DNA from: Variovorax sp.
GTDB taxonomy: Bacteria; Pseudomonadota; Gammaproteobacteria; Burkholderiales; Burkholderiaceae_C
Assembly (NCBI GenBank): GCA_017744285.1
Contig: JAGIBP010000038.1
Span: forward strand, 1 to 54,675
Length of the DNA: 54,675 bases
Direction: 5' to 3'
Below the pieces are notes generated by a model, which worked only from the letters and a program-made list of their open reading frames with translations, had not been told where the DNA came from and searched no databases. A program made the position numbers and the translations under genes. Of this stretch, positions 25,491 to 35,557 are shown piece by piece. Within the stretch, counting starts at the first letter, position 1. Every line of letters begins with the position of its first letter.

Positions 25491-27221
25491 GTGAAGCACC
25501 TGAAAGACCTTCACGTCCTGATCCTCGGCCTCGGCGCGTCCGGGCTGGCGATGGCGCGCTGGTGCGCTCGCCACGGCGCGAACGTGACCGTGGCCGACAC
25601 GCGCGATGCGCCGCCGCAACTCGCGGCGCTGCGGCGCGAACTGCCCGAGGTGGCGTTCGTCGGCGGGCCGTTCACCGCGGCGCTCGTCGAGGGCACGCCG
25701 GTGCGCGCCGTCTACCGCTCGCCGGGACTGTCGCCGGCCAGCGTGTCGGCCGTGGTCGACGCGGCGCGTGCCGTGGGCCTGCCGGTGGGCGGCGAGCTCG
25801 ATCTGTTCGCGCAGGCGCTGGCGGACCTGCGCATCGCCCCGGAAGCGGCCGAGGCCGTCGATCCCGCGGCGGCCGTCGAGGCCGCTGGCGAGGCGGAACC
25901 CGTCGAGCTGCCGCAGACGCCGGAGACGCCCGACGCGGATGCGGTGCCGCCGATGGACGAATCCGCGCCCGCGGCGCCCGCGCTGGCCGACGAGGACGAC
26001 GATTCGTTCACGCCCGCGCCGGAACCCATCGCGCCGCCGCCCGAGCCCAAGGGCTACGAGCCCGCGGTGCTCGCGATCACCGGCACCAATGGCAAGACCA
26101 CCGTCACCTCGCTGGCGGGCCAGCTCGTCGAGCGCGCGGGCAAGACGGTCGCGGTGGCCGGCAACATCGGCCCGACGCTGCTCGACACGCTCTCGGCGCA
26201 CATGGAGGCCGGCACGCTGCCCGACGTGTGGGTGCTCGAACTGTCGAGCTTCCAGCTCGAGGGTGTGCAGGGCTTCGAGCCGACGGCCGCCACGGTGCTG
26301 AACATCAGCCAGGACCATCTCGACTGGCATGGCGACATGGCGGGCTATGCGGCGGCCAAGGCGCGCATCTTCGGCGCGCGGGGCACGATGGTGCTCAACC
26401 GCGACGACGAGGCGGTCATGGCGATGCGGCCGGCGCCCCCCGGCAAACTCGCGCGCGGGCAGAAGGCCCCGCCGCCGCGCAGCGTCATCACCTTCGGCTC
26501 CGGCATGCCCAAGCGGCCGGGCGACTATGGCATCGAGCGGCTCCACGGCATGGCCTGGCTGGTGCGCGCGCTGGAGGCCGACGAGACCCAGAAGCGCAAG
26601 CGCGGTGCGCCGGTCGAGGAAGAAGAGATCCACATCCAGCGCCTGATGCCTGCCGATGCCCTGCGTATCCGCGGCCGGCACAACGCGCTCAATGCGCTGG
26701 CGGCGCTCGCCCTGGCGACAGCGGCCGGCTGCCAGCTCGCGCCGATGCTCTACGGGCTGCGCGAATACCAGGGCGAGCCGCACCGGGTCGAGCCGGTCGC
26801 GATGATCGACGAGGTCGAATACTTCGACGACAGCAAGGGCACCAATGTCGGCGCCACCGTCGCCGCGCTGGTCGGACTCGGCGAGGACCGCCGCGTGGTC
26901 GTGATCCTCGGCGGCGACGGCAAGGGCCAGGACTTCGCGCCGCTGGCCGCGCCGGTGCGCCAGTACGCGCGCGCGGTGGTGCTGATCGGGCGCGATGCGC
27001 CGCGGATCGCATCGGTCCTCGAAGCCACCGGCATCTCGCTGCAGACGGCGGCCTCGCTGCCCGAAGCCGTGCGGCTGGCTTCCGAGCGCGCGCAGCCCGG
27101 CGATGCGGTGCTGCTGTCGCCTGCGTGCGCGAGCTTCGACATGTTCAGGGACTACGCGCATCGCGCGGCCGTGTTCTGCGAGACCGTCCAGGAACTCGCG
27201 GCCGAAGGAGGGCTTGCATGA
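25491..27221 (+). CDS. murD: UDP-MurNAc-L-Ala:D-Glu ligase MurD with large insertion
   Basis: MurD adds D-glutamate to UDP-MurNAc-L-Ala. The enzyme here has 576 residues, against about 440 in E. coli. The N-terminal domain ends near residue 113 and the ATP loop GTNGKTT is at 198-204. Between them is an acidic Pro/Ala-rich stretch of about 75 residues (114-190, rich in [17 protein letters not shown] and APEP). A second, smaller insertion with [15 protein letters not shown] lies near 315-330, and a charged one ([12 protein letters not shown]) near 365-380. Catalytic segments [24 protein letters not shown] and DDSKGTN are intact, so it should be active. The start is GTG at 25491. Confidence 0.94.
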   Translation: MKHLKDLHVLILGLGASGLAMARWCARHGANVTVADTRDAPPQLAALRRELPEVAFVGGPFTAALVEGTPVRAVYRSPGLSPASVSAVVDAARAVGLPVGGELDLFAQALADLRIAPEAAEAVDPAAAVEAAGEAEPVELPQTPETPDADAVPPMDESAPAAPALADEDDDSFTPAPEPIAPPPEPKGYEPAVLAITGTNGKTTVTSLAGQLVERAGKTVAVAGNIGPTLLDTLSAHMEAGTLPDVWVLELSSFQLEGVQGFEPTAATVLNISQDHLDWHGDMAGYAAAKARIFGARGTMVLNRDDEAVMAMRPAPPGKLARGQKAPPPRSVITFGSGMPKRPGDYGIERLHGMAWLVRALEADETQKRKRGAPVEEEEIHIQRLMPADALRIRGRHNALNALAALALATAAGCQLAPMLYGLREYQGEPHRVEPVAMIDEVEYFDDSKGTNVGATVAALVGLGEDRRVVVILGGDGKGQDFAPLAAPVRQYARAVVLIGRDAPRIASVLEATGISLQTAASLPEAVRLASERAQPGDAVLLSPACASFDMFRDYAHRAAVFCETVQELAAEGGLA

Positions 27222-28504
27222 GCGCCGCCGCCCCCGCGAGCAAGCCGGGCCGCTTCGCCGGCTGGTTCAGCCGCGCCAAGAGCGGGATCGACGCGCTGCC
27301 GATCCACCTGCCGGTGCGTCTCGGCAGCGCCGGCATGACGCAGACCAAGGCGGCGCCGGTGCGCGTGCTGGGGTTCGACCAGGCGCTGGTGTGGGTCACG
27401 GTCGCGCTGCTGGCCTGGGGGCTGGTGATGGTCTATTCGGCCTCGATCGCGATGCCCGACAACCCGCGCTTCGCCCGCGCGGGCTACAGCCCCACCTACT
27501 TCCTCACGCGCCATGCCGCCTCGCTCGTGATCGCCTTCGTCGCGGGCATGCTGGCCTTCCAGGTGCCGATGCGCACCTGGGAGCGCGCCGCGCCCTGGCT
27601 CTTCGTCGCTTCGCTGCTGCTGCTGGTGGCGGTGCTGATCCCGCACCTCGGCATCAACGTCAATGGCGCGCGGCGCTGGCTGCCGCTGGGCTTCATGCGC
27701 TTCCAGCCTTCGGAGCTCGCCAAGTTCGCGATGATCCTCTACGCGGCGAGCTACATGGTCCGCAAGATGGAGATCAAGGAGCGCTTCTTCCGCGCCGTGC
27801 TGCCGATGGGCGTCGCGGTGGTCGTCGTCGGGATGCTCGTGATGGCGGAGCCCGACATGGGCGCCTTCATGGTGATCGCGGTGATCGCGATGGGCATCCT
27901 GTTCCTCGGCGGCGTGAACGCGCGCATGTTCTTCGTGATCGCCGCGCTCGTGGTGGCGGCCTTCGCGACCATCGTGGCGACCAGCCCGTGGCGGCGCGAG
28001 CGGATCTTCGCCTACCTCGACCCGTGGAGCGAGGAACACGCGCTCGGCAAGGGCTACCAGCTGTCGCACTCGCTGATCGCGATCGGCCGTGGCGAGGTCT
28101 TCGGCGTCGGCCTGGGCGGCAGTGTCGAGAAGCTGCACTGGCTGCCCGAGGCGCACACCGACTTCCTGATGGCGGTGATCGGCGAGGAATTCGGCCTCGT
28201 GGGCGTGCTGCTCGCGATCGGCCTGTTCCTCTGGCTCACGCGCCGCATCATGCACATCGGCCGCCAGGCGATCGCGCTCGACCGCGTGTTCTCGGGGCTG
28301 GTGGCGCAGGGCATCGGCATCTGGATCGGGTTCCAGTCCTTCATCAACATGGGCGTGAACCTGGGCGCGCTGCCGACCAAGGGACTCACGCTGCCGTTGA
28401 TGAGCTTCGGGGGCTCGGCCATCCTGATGAACGTGATCGCACTCGCGGTGGTGCTGCGCATCGACTACGAGAACCGTGTCCTCATGCGGGGAGGACGTGT
28501 ATGA
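27218..28504 (+). CDS. ftsW: Peptidoglycan glycosyltransferase FtsW
   Basis: The 428-residue SEDS-family polymerase works with FtsI at the septum. A cytoplasmic N-terminal tail of about 50 residues precedes about ten membrane helices. [36 protein letters not shown] and [15 protein letters not shown] are SEDS signatures. It overlaps the murD stop (ATGA at 27218-27221). Its own stop lies in an ATGA that opens the micro-ORF before murG. Confidence 0.95.
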   Translation: MSAAAPASKPGRFAGWFSRAKSGIDALPIHLPVRLGSAGMTQTKAAPVRVLGFDQALVWVTVALLAWGLVMVYSASIAMPDNPRFARAGYSPTYFLTRHAASLVIAFVAGMLAFQVPMRTWERAAPWLFVASLLLLVAVLIPHLGINVNGARRWLPLGFMRFQPSELAKFAMILYAASYMVRKMEIKERFFRAVLPMGVAVVVVGMLVMAEPDMGAFMVIAVIAMGILFLGGVNARMFFVIAALVVAAFATIVATSPWRRERIFAYLDPWSEEHALGKGYQLSHSLIAIGRGEVFGVGLGGSVEKLHWLPEAHTDFLMAVIGEEFGLVGVLLAIGLFLWLTRRIMHIGRQAIALDRVFSGLVAQGIGIWIGFQSFINMGVNLGALPTKGLTLPLMSFGGSAILMNVIALAVVLRIDYENRVLMRGGRV

Positions 28505-28590
28505 GCGCAGCGCCGGGCCGCCCCAAGCAAGCGAACGCCCCCTCGGGGGGCAGCGAGGACACGAAGTGCCGAGCGTGGGGGCTGCCATGA
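28501..28590 (+). CDS. Micro-ORF/repeat insert between ftsW and murG
   Basis: A 29-codon frame (starts [17 protein letters not shown]) opens at the ATGA containing the ftsW stop and ends in the ATGA containing the murG start, so ribosomes could pass from ftsW to murG without a gap. Inside is the hairpin GCCCCC-tc-GGGGGG (28537-28550) and a GTGGGGGC end, which resemble dispersed palindromic repeats of Comamonadaceae. It is probably a repeat whose reading frame is kept open; a peptide function is not supported. Confidence 0.4.
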   Translation: MSAAPGRPKQANAPSGGSEDTKCRAWGLP

Positions 28591-29663
28591 CCACCCGAAC
28601 CGCACTGGTCATGGCCGGCGGCACGGGCGGCCACATCTTCCCGGGCCTCGCGGTGGCCGAAGCCCTGCGCGAGCGCGGCTGGCGCGTGCACTGGCTGGGC
28701 GCGCCCGGCAGCATGGAAGAAAAGCTGGTGCCGCCGCGCGGCTTCGCCTTCGAGCCGGTGCAGTTCGGTGGCGTGCGCGGCAAGGGGCCGCTCACGCTCG
28801 CGCTGCTGCCCATGCGGCTGCTGCGCGCCTTCTGGCAGAGCCTGGCCGTGGTGCGCCGCGTGCGGCCCGACGTGGTCGTGGGCCTCGGGGGCTACATCAC
28901 CTTTCCCGGCGGCATGATGAGCGTGCTGCTGGGCAAGCCGCTGGTGCTGCACGAGCAGAACTCGGTGGCCGGCCTGGCGAACAAGGTCCTCGCGGGCGTC
29001 GCCGACCGTGTCTTCACCGCCTTCCCGAACGTGCTCAAGAAGGCGCAGTGGATCGGCAATCCGCTGCGTGCCGCATTCACCTCGCAGCCGGAGCCGTCCG
29101 CGCGATTCGCGGGCCGCACCGGGCCGCTCAAGCTGCTCGTCGTCGGCGGCAGCCTGGGCGCGCGGGCGCTCAACGCGGTGGTGCCCAAGGCCCTCGCGCT
29201 GATCGCGCCGGGCCAGCGCCCGCGCGTGACGCACCAGAGCGGCGCCAAGCAGATCGACGAGCTGCGCGCCAACTACGCCCAGGCGGGCGTCGAGGGCGAG
29301 CTCACGCCCTTCATCGACGACACCGCGCGCGCCTATGCCGAAGCCGACCTCATCGTCGCTCGCGCCGGCGCGAGCACCGTCACCGAAATCGCGGCCGTCG
29401 GCGCAGCAGCGCTGTTCGTGCCTTTCCCATCCGCTGTGGACGACCACCAGACCACCAACGCGCGCTTCCTCGTCGATGCGGGCGGCGGCTGGCTCGTCCA
29501 GCAGACTGAACTCACACCCGAATTGTTGGCCGACCTGCTACAGAAAACGGGGCGCGATGCGCTCCTGGAAAGGGCCTTGAAGGCCCGGACGATGCGCAAG
29601 ACCGAGGCGGTGGACGCCGTGGTCCATGCGTGTGAAGAACTCAGCCACGGAGGTCGCTCATGA
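28587..29663 (+). CDS. murG: Lipid II synthase MurG
   Basis: The 358-residue peripheral membrane glycosyltransferase adds GlcNAc to lipid [13 protein letters not shown] (11-22), [12 protein letters not shown] and the [12 protein letters not shown] donor-binding region are conserved. The start at 28587 gives [12 protein letters not shown]; it overlaps the end of the upstream micro-ORF. The stop overlaps murC. Confidence 0.96.
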   Translation: MTTRTALVMAGGTGGHIFPGLAVAEALRERGWRVHWLGAPGSMEEKLVPPRGFAFEPVQFGGVRGKGPLTLALLPMRLLRAFWQSLAVVRRVRPDVVVGLGGYITFPGGMMSVLLGKPLVLHEQNSVAGLANKVLAGVADRVFTAFPNVLKKAQWIGNPLRAAFTSQPEPSARFAGRTGPLKLLVVGGSLGARALNAVVPKALALIAPGQRPRVTHQSGAKQIDELRANYAQAGVEGELTPFIDDTARAYAEADLIVARAGASTVTEIAAVGAAALFVPFPSAVDDHQTTNARFLVDAGGGWLVQQTELTPELLADLLQKTGRDALLERALKARTMRKTEAVDAVVHACEELSHGGRS

Positions 29664-31087
29664 AGCACGCGATCCGTCACATCCACTTCGTGGGCATCGG
29701 TGGCTCCGGCATGAGCGGCATCGCCGAAGTGCTGCTCAACCTGGGCTACAAGATCTCGGGCTCCGACCTCTCGGACAGCGCGACGCTGCGCCGGCTCGCG
29801 AGCCTGGGCATCACGACCTTCGTGGGCCACGACGCGGCGCACATCGCGGGCGCGGACGCCGTCGTGACCTCGACCGCCGTGAACGCCGGCAACCCCGAGG
29901 TCGTCGCCGCGCGCGAGAAGCGCATCCCGGTCGTGCCGCGCGCGCTCATGCTGGCCGAGCTGATGCGGCTCAAGCAGGGCATCGCGATCGCCGGCACGCA
30001 CGGCAAGACGACCACGACCAGCCTCGTCGCGAGCGTGCTCGCCGCCGCGGGGCTCGACCCGACCTTCGTCATCGGCGGGCGCCTGAACAGCGCGGGTGCC
30101 AACGCGCAGCTCGGCAGCGGCGACTACATCGTGGTGGAGGCCGACGAATCCGACGCCTCGTTCCTGAACCTGCTGCCGGTCATGGCGGTGGTCACGAACA
30201 TCGACGCCGACCACATGGAGACCTACGGGCACGACTTCGCGAAGCTCAAGAAGGCCTTCGTCGACTTCCTGCACCGCATGCCCTTCTACGGCGTGGCGAT
30301 TCTCTGCACCGACGATCCGGCGGTGCGCCAGATCGTGACCGAGGTGTCCTGCCCGGTCACCAGCTACGGCTTCGACGAGGGCGCGCAGGTGCGCGCGGTG
30401 AATGTGCGGGCCGTCGGCGCGCAGATGCATTTCACCGCCCAGCGCCGCAACGGCGTCACGCTGCCCGACCTGGACATCGTGCTGAACCTGCCCGGCGAGC
30501 ACAACGTGCGCAACGCGCTGTCGGTGATCGCGATGGCCGTCGAACTCAACATTCCCGACGAGGCGGTGCAGCGCGGGCTGGCCGATTTCAAGGGCGTGGG
30601 CCGGCGCTTCCAGCGCTATGGCGAAGTCGCCTTGCAAGGCGACAAGGGCGGCAGCTTCACGCTGATCGACGACTATGGCCACCACCCGGTGGAAATGGCC
30701 GCGACCATCGCCGCCGCGCGCGGCGCGTTCCCCGAGCGGCGCCTGGTGCTGGCCTTCCAGCCGCACCGCTTCACGCGCACGCGCGACTGCTTCGAGGACT
30801 TCGTCAAGGTCATCGGCCAGGCCGACGCGGTGCTGCTCGGCGAGGTCTACGCGGCCGGCGAGGCGCCGATCGTGGCCGCCGACGGCCGCACGCTGGCACG
30901 CGCGCTGCGCGTCGCGGGCAAGGTCGAGCCGGTGTTCGTCGACGACATCGCGGCGATGCCGCAGGCCATCCTCGACAACGCACGAGACGGCGACGTGGTG
31001 ATCTGCATGGGGGCGGGCTCGATCGGCGCGGTGCCTGCCAAGGTGGTTGAACTCGGCGCTTCGGCGCTGAAGGGGAGTGCGCCGTGA
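29660..31087 (+). CDS. murC: UDP-MurNAc:L-Ala ligase MurC
   Basis: The 475-residue ligase adds the first residue, L-Ala, to UDP-MurNAc. [15 protein letters not shown] is the N-terminal nucleotide fold, GTHGKTTTT the ATP loop, EADESDASF and DDYGHHP later signatures. It overlaps murG and ddlB by four bases each. Confidence 0.96.
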   Translation: MKHAIRHIHFVGIGGSGMSGIAEVLLNLGYKISGSDLSDSATLRRLASLGITTFVGHDAAHIAGADAVVTSTAVNAGNPEVVAAREKRIPVVPRALMLAELMRLKQGIAIAGTHGKTTTTSLVASVLAAAGLDPTFVIGGRLNSAGANAQLGSGDYIVVEADESDASFLNLLPVMAVVTNIDADHMETYGHDFAKLKKAFVDFLHRMPFYGVAILCTDDPAVRQIVTEVSCPVTSYGFDEGAQVRAVNVRAVGAQMHFTAQRRNGVTLPDLDIVLNLPGEHNVRNALSVIAMAVELNIPDEAVQRGLADFKGVGRRFQRYGEVALQGDKGGSFTLIDDYGHHPVEMAATIAAARGAFPERRLVLAFQPHRFTRTRDCFEDFVKVIGQADAVLLGEVYAAGEAPIVAADGRTLARALRVAGKVEPVFVDDIAAMPQAILDNARDGDVVICMGAGSIGAVPAKVVELGASALKGSAP

Positions 31088-32061
31088 GCGTGAGAGATCC
31101 AAAGTCCTTCGGCAAGGTGGCCGTGCTGTTCGGCGGCACTTCGGCCGAGCGGGACATTTCCATCATGTCGGGCACCGGCGTGCTCGCGGCGCTGCAGGCG
31201 AGCGGCGTCGATGCCCATCCCTTCGACCCAGCCGAGCGCGACCTGGCCGAACTGCGCCGCGACGGCTTTCAGCGCTGCTTCGTCGCGCTGCATGGCCGCC
31301 ACGGCGAGGACGGCACGGTGCAGGGCGCGCTGGAACTGCTCGGCATTCCCTACACCGGGTCGGGCGTGATGGCGTCCAGCGTGGCGATGGACAAGGTCAT
31401 GACCAAGCGGATCTGGCAGGCCGACGGTCTGCCGACGCCGCACTATGTCCGCCTCGCCTTCGACCAGCAAAGCCGCGAGCAGATCAACGCCGTGCCCGAC
31501 GTGCTCGGCCTGCCGCTGATCGTGAAGCCGCCGCGCGAGGGCTCCTCGATCGGCGTGACCAAGGTCGAGGGTTATTCGCAGATGCAGGATGCGGTGGCGC
31601 TCGCGGTGCGCTACGACCCCGACGTGCTGTGCGAGGAATTCATCGAGGGCGAGGAAGTCACCTGCGCGGTGCTCGGCAGCGGCCTGGACGCGGTCGCGCT
31701 GCCGGTGGTGCGCATCGCCGCGCCCGAGGGCGCCTACGACTACCAGAACAAGTACTTCACCGACGACGTGAAGTACCACTGCCCGAGCGGCCTGCCGGCG
31801 GCGGAAGAGGCGGAGATCCGCCGCATCACGCTCGCGGCCTACCACCAGCTCGGCTGCCGCGGCTGGGGCCGCGCCGACCTGATGATCCGCGCGAGCGACC
31901 GCAAGCCGTTCCTGCTCGAGATGAACACCTCGCCCGGCATGACCAGCCACTCGCTCGTGCCGATGTCGGCGCGCGCGGCCGGCATCGGCTACGAGGAACT
32001 CTGCCTGCGCGTGCTCGCCTCGGCGACGCTCGATTCGGGTCCTGCACGCAAGGAAGCCTGA
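31084..32061 (+). CDS. ddlB: D-alanine--D-alanine ligase
   Basis: The 325-residue ATP-grasp enzyme makes D-Ala-D-Ala for MurF. Signatures are [39 protein letters not shown] and EMNTSPGMT. The start is a GTG that overlaps the murC stop (GTGA at 31084-31087). ftsQ follows after five bases. Confidence 0.95.
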   Translation: MSVRDPKSFGKVAVLFGGTSAERDISIMSGTGVLAALQASGVDAHPFDPAERDLAELRRDGFQRCFVALHGRHGEDGTVQGALELLGIPYTGSGVMASSVAMDKVMTKRIWQADGLPTPHYVRLAFDQQSREQINAVPDVLGLPLIVKPPREGSSIGVTKVEGYSQMQDAVALAVRYDPDVLCEEFIEGEEVTCAVLGSGLDAVALPVVRIAAPEGAYDYQNKYFTDDVKYHCPSGLPAAEEAEIRRITLAAYHQLGCRGWGRADLMIRASDRKPFLLEMNTSPGMTSHSLVPMSARAAGIGYEELCLRVLASATLDSGPARKEA

Positions 32062-32066
32062 CCGAC

Positions 32067-32849
32067 ATGGCCGACAGCATCCCCGTGCCCTTCGACGTCA
32101 AGCTCATGAACGTGACCGCGAGCCTCGTGTTCGCGCTGTTCGCGCTCATGATGCTGGCCGCGGGCGCCTGGTGGGTGCTGCGCCAGCCGTTCTTCCCGCT
32201 CGCCGGCATCAAGGTCGACGGCGAGGTGACGCACAACAACGCCGTGACCCTGCGCGCCAACGTGGCGCCGCAGCTCGCGGGCAACTTCTTCACGGTCGAC
32301 CTGGCGCGCGCGCGCACCGCCTTCGAATCGGTGCCGTGGGTGCGCAAGGCCGTGGTGCGGCGCGAGTTCCCGAACAAGCTGCGCGTGACCCTCACGGAGC
32401 ACCAGCCGGTCGCGCATTGGGGCGACGAGGCCGACTCGCGGCTGATCAACGGTTATGGCGAAGTCTTCGACGCCAACGTCGCCGAAGTCGACGACAACCT
32501 GCCGCGCCTGGACGGGCCGGTCGAGCAGGCCGGCCAGGTGCTCGGCATGTACCGCGTGCTGGCGCCGCTGTTCCAGTCCTACGAACTCGCGATCGACGAG
32601 CTGTCGCTGTCCAGCCGCGGCAGCTGGCGCGCGACGCTCGATTCGGGCGCGGTGCTCGAACTCGGGCGCGGGCGCGGCGAGGAGGTGGTGGCGCGCACCC
32701 AGCGATTCCTGCGCACGGTGAAGCCGGTGGCGAGCCAGTACGGGCGGACCATGGCTTCGGTCGAGGGCGCCGATCTCCGGCACAACGAAGGCTATGCGCT
32801 GCGTCTTCGCGGCGTGACCACGGTCGTGCCCGACCCGAAGAAAAAGTAA
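32067..32849 (+). CDS. ftsQ: Cell division protein FtsQ
   Basis: The 260-residue bitopic divisome protein has a short cytoplasmic tail, one membrane helix (about 20-38), a POTRA domain beginning PLAGIKVDGEV and a beta domain. It binds FtsB and FtsL. The extra tail ends in PDPKKK. It lies five bases after ddlB and 30 bases before ftsA. Confidence 0.93.
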   Translation: MADSIPVPFDVKLMNVTASLVFALFALMMLAAGAWWVLRQPFFPLAGIKVDGEVTHNNAVTLRANVAPQLAGNFFTVDLARARTAFESVPWVRKAVVRREFPNKLRVTLTEHQPVAHWGDEADSRLINGYGEVFDANVAEVDDNLPRLDGPVEQAGQVLGMYRVLAPLFQSYELAIDELSLSSRGSWRATLDSGAVLELGRGRGEEVVARTQRFLRTVKPVASQYGRTMASVEGADLRHNEGYALRLRGVTTVVPDPKKK

Positions 32850-32879
32850 GCACAAGAGAAAGCGAACAGAGGAAGCTTC

Positions 32880-34109
32880 ATGTCCAAAGACTACAAAGAT
32901 CTCGTTGTCGGCCTCGACATCGGCACCGCCAAGGTGATGGCAGTGGTCGCCGAAGTGCTGCCCAACGGCGAGCTCAAGCTGGCGGGGCTGGGGGTGGCGC
33001 CGAGCAACGGCCTCAAGCGCGGCGTGGTGGTCAACATCGATGCGACCGTGCAGAGCATCCAGCAGGCGCTCAAGGAAGCCGAGCTGATGGCCGATTGCAA
33101 GATCGGCCGCGTCTACACCGGGATCACCGGCAGCCACATCCGCGGCATCAACTCGAGCGGCATGGTGGCGGTGAAGGACAAGGAAGTCACGCCGGCCGAC
33201 GTGGCACGCGTGGTCGAGACGGCGCGGGCGATCAACATCTCGAGCGACCAGCGGCTGCTGCTCGTGGAGCCGCAGGAGTTCGTGATCGACGGCCAGGACG
33301 TCAAGGAGCCGATCGGCATGAGCGGCATGCGCCTGGAGGCCAAGGTGCACATCGTGACCGGCGCGCAGAGCGCGGCGGAGAACATCATCAAGTGCGTGCG
33401 CCGCTGCGGCCTCGAAGTCGACCAGCTCATGCTCAACCCGCTGGCATCCAGCCAGGCGGTGCTGACCGAGGACGAGCGCGAGCTCGGCGTGGTGCTGGTG
33501 GACATCGGCGCGGGCACGACCGACGTGGCGATCTTCACCAACGGCGCGATCCGGCACACGGCCGTGATCCCGATCGCGGGCGACCTGATCACCAGCGACA
33601 TCGCGATGGCCCTGCGCACGCCGACCAAGGACGCCGAGGACATCAAGGTCGAGAACGGCTTCGCCAAGCAGCTGCTGGCCGACCCCGAGACGCAGGTCGA
33701 GGTGCCCGGGCTCGGCGACCGTGGCCCGCGCCTTCTGAGCAAGCAGGCGCTCGCGGGCGTGATCGAGCCGCGCATCGAGGAGATCTTCTCGCTCGTGCAG
33801 CAGGTGATCCGCGAGTCGGGCTACGAGGAGGTGCTGTCCTCCGGCGTGGTGCTCACGGGCGGCAGCGCCGTGATGCCCGGCATGGTGGAACTCGGCGAGG
33901 ACATCTTCCTGAAGCCGGTGCGCCGGGGCATTCCCAAGTATTCGAGCGCGCTGTCCGACATGGTGGCGCAGCCGCGGGCGGCCACCGTGATGGGCCTGCT
34001 CGAAGAGGCGCGCTATGCGCGGCTTCGCGGCTTCAAGGTCGCTCAGAAGAGCGGTTCCGTGAAGACGGCCTTCGGCCGCTTCAAGGACTTCATCGTGGGG
34101 AACTTCTGA
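32880..34109 (+). CDS. ftsA: Cell division protein FtsA
   Basis: The 409-residue actin-like ATPase tethers FtsZ to the membrane. GLDIGTAKVMAVV is the phosphate 1 motif; DIGAGTTDVAIF the phosphate 2 motif; TGGSAVMPGM the adenosine motif. The C-terminal amphipathic helix for membrane binding is present (FGRFKDFIVGNF). AGAGGAAG is a good ribosome binding site upstream. Confidence 0.95.
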   Translation: MSKDYKDLVVGLDIGTAKVMAVVAEVLPNGELKLAGLGVAPSNGLKRGVVVNIDATVQSIQQALKEAELMADCKIGRVYTGITGSHIRGINSSGMVAVKDKEVTPADVARVVETARAINISSDQRLLLVEPQEFVIDGQDVKEPIGMSGMRLEAKVHIVTGAQSAAENIIKCVRRCGLEVDQLMLNPLASSQAVLTEDERELGVVLVDIGAGTTDVAIFTNGAIRHTAVIPIAGDLITSDIAMALRTPTKDAEDIKVENGFAKQLLADPETQVEVPGLGDRGPRLLSKQALAGVIEPRIEEIFSLVQQVIRESGYEEVLSSGVVLTGGSAVMPGMVELGEDIFLKPVRRGIPKYSSALSDMVAQPRAATVMGLLEEARYARLRGFKVAQKSGSVKTAFGRFKDFIVGNF

Positions 34110-34195
34110 TGAACGGCGCTGTTCTCTGGCTGGCGCGCGCGGGGCCGCCACTGCATTTCAACGAGCGATGGCGAAGGACCGGGCCGCCACGCTGA
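34109..34195 (+). CDS. Possible micro-ORF in the ftsA-ftsZ spacer
   Basis: An ATG sharing its A with the ftsA stop (TGATG at 34107-34111) opens 28 codons starting MNGAVLWLARAGPP. A ten-base direct repeat, GGGCCGCCAC, recurs 39 bases apart (34142 and 34181) within it. The rest of the 157-nt spacer (34196-34266) is AT-richer and ends in the ftsZ ribosome binding site. Translation and function are unproven. Confidence 0.3.
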   Translation: MNGAVLWLARAGPPLHFNERWRRTGPPR

Positions 34196-34266
34196 AGGGC
34201 ATGTCAACGTTTCCAACAACAAATTCATTCACAAACATGGCAACTGCATATTCAAGGAGTCAGAAC

Positions 34267-35469
34267 ATGGCAATCGAAATGATCGAGATCGAGGAGTTCA
34301 ATCAAGGAACCCAGATCAAGGTGATCGGGGTGGGCGGCGGCGGCGGCAACGCGGTCGCGCACATGATCGATCGGGGGGTGCAAGGCGTTCAGTTCATCTC
34401 CGCGAACACCGATGCGCAGGCACTGTCGCGCAGCAACGCGCACAAGACCATCCAGCTCGGCCTCAACGGCCTGGGCGCCGGCAGCAAGCCCGAGAAGGGC
34501 CGCGATGCCGCCGAGGCCGCGGTGGACGAGATCCGCGAGGCGATCACCGGCGCGCACATGCTGTTCATCACGGCCGGCATGGGCGGCGGCACCGGCACGG
34601 GCGCGGCGCCCGTCATCGCGCGCGTCGCCAAGGAGATGGGCATCCTCACCGTGGGCGTGGTGACCAAGCCCTTCGACTGGGAAGGCGGCCGCCGCATGAC
34701 GAACGCCGAGAACGGCCTGTCGGAACTCGAAGCCAACGTCGATTCGCTGATCGTGGTGCTCAACGAGAAGCTGCTCGACGTGCTCGGCGAGGAAGTGACG
34801 CAGGAAGAAGCCTTCGCGCATGCCAACGACGTGCTCAAGAACGCGGTCGGCGGCATCTCGGAAATCATCAACGAGTACGGCGGCGTGAACGTCGACTTCG
34901 AAGACGTGCGCACCGTGATGGGCGAGCCCGGCAAGGCCATGATGGGCACGGCCGCCGCCAGCGGCCCGGACCGCGCGCGCATCGCCGCCGAGCAGGCCGT
35001 GGCCTGCCCGCTGCTCGAAGGCATCGACCTCTCGGGCGCCAAGGGCGTGCTGGTGCTGGTGACCGCGTCGAAGGCGTCGCTGAAGCTGAGCGAATCGAAG
35101 CTCGCGATGAACACCATCCGCGCCTATGCCTCGCCCGACGCGCACGTGATCTACGGCGCCGCCTACGACGAGAACCTGGGCGACGAGATGCGCGTGACCG
35201 TGGTCGCGACCGGCCTGTCGCGCCAGGACGCCCGCCGCCAGGCGCCGGCGCTCGAAGTGATCCGCACCGGCACCGACAACATCCCGTTCACGGTTCCGAC
35301 CCTGGGCACCGGCGGCCACGCCGGCGCCCAGCCGAACTACGACGGCATGGCGGTTCCGAGCGTGTGGCGCACCAACCGCACGATGGCCGCCGCGAAAGTG
35401 GACGCGCTGTCGTCGGGTGGCATGGACGACTTCGAGATCCCGGCCTTCCTGCGCCGTCAGGCCGACTGA
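34267..35469 (+). CDS. ftsZ: Cell division GTPase FtsZ
   Basis: The 400-residue tubulin homologue forms the Z ring. The tubulin signature GGGTGTG is intact (MGGGTGTGAAP), as are the GVGGGGGNAV N-terminal loop and the T7 loop (NVDFEDVRTVM). A variable linker precedes the conserved C-terminal peptide DDFEIPAFLRRQ that binds FtsA and ZipA. AAGGAG (34254-34259), seven bases upstream, fixes the start at 34267; in-frame ATGs at 34168, 34201 and 34237 lack such a site. Confidence 0.97.
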   Translation: MAIEMIEIEEFNQGTQIKVIGVGGGGGNAVAHMIDRGVQGVQFISANTDAQALSRSNAHKTIQLGLNGLGAGSKPEKGRDAAEAAVDEIREAITGAHMLFITAGMGGGTGTGAAPVIARVAKEMGILTVGVVTKPFDWEGGRRMTNAENGLSELEANVDSLIVVLNEKLLDVLGEEVTQEEAFAHANDVLKNAVGGISEIINEYGGVNVDFEDVRTVMGEPGKAMMGTAAASGPDRARIAAEQAVACPLLEGIDLSGAKGVLVLVTASKASLKLSESKLAMNTIRAYASPDAHVIYGAAYDENLGDEMRVTVVATGLSRQDARRQAPALEVIRTGTDNIPFTVPTLGTGGHAGAQPNYDGMAVPSVWRTNRTMAAAKVDALSSGGMDDFEIPAFLRRQAD

Positions 35470-35544
35470 CCTTGGACCGGGGTGAGCGGTGGAAGCTATC
35501 GCGGACATAGCGAGGCGGGCGGTACGCCGGACGCCTCGCGCTCT

Positions 35545-35550
35545 TAAAAT
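35545..35550 (+). promoter_or_regulatory. -10-like box close to lpxC start
   Basis: TAAAAT ends seven bases before the lpxC GTG at 35558. There is no Shine-Dalgarno sequence, so a leaderless lpxC mRNA is possible in addition to read-through from ftsZ. The -35 is not clear. Confidence 0.4.
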
Positions 35551-35557
35551 CCCGCCC

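Noticed and set aside
34224..34252. TTCATT-17-CATATT as an ftsZ promoter
   Set aside because: Transcription would begin within the ftsZ ribosome binding site, removing it, so a promoter here is unlikely for a gene that clearly uses that site.
34168..34266. In-frame upstream ATGs for ftsZ (34168, 34201, 34237)
   Set aside because: Only the ATG at 34267 has a proper AAGGAG at seven bases, and it gives the usual N-terminus.
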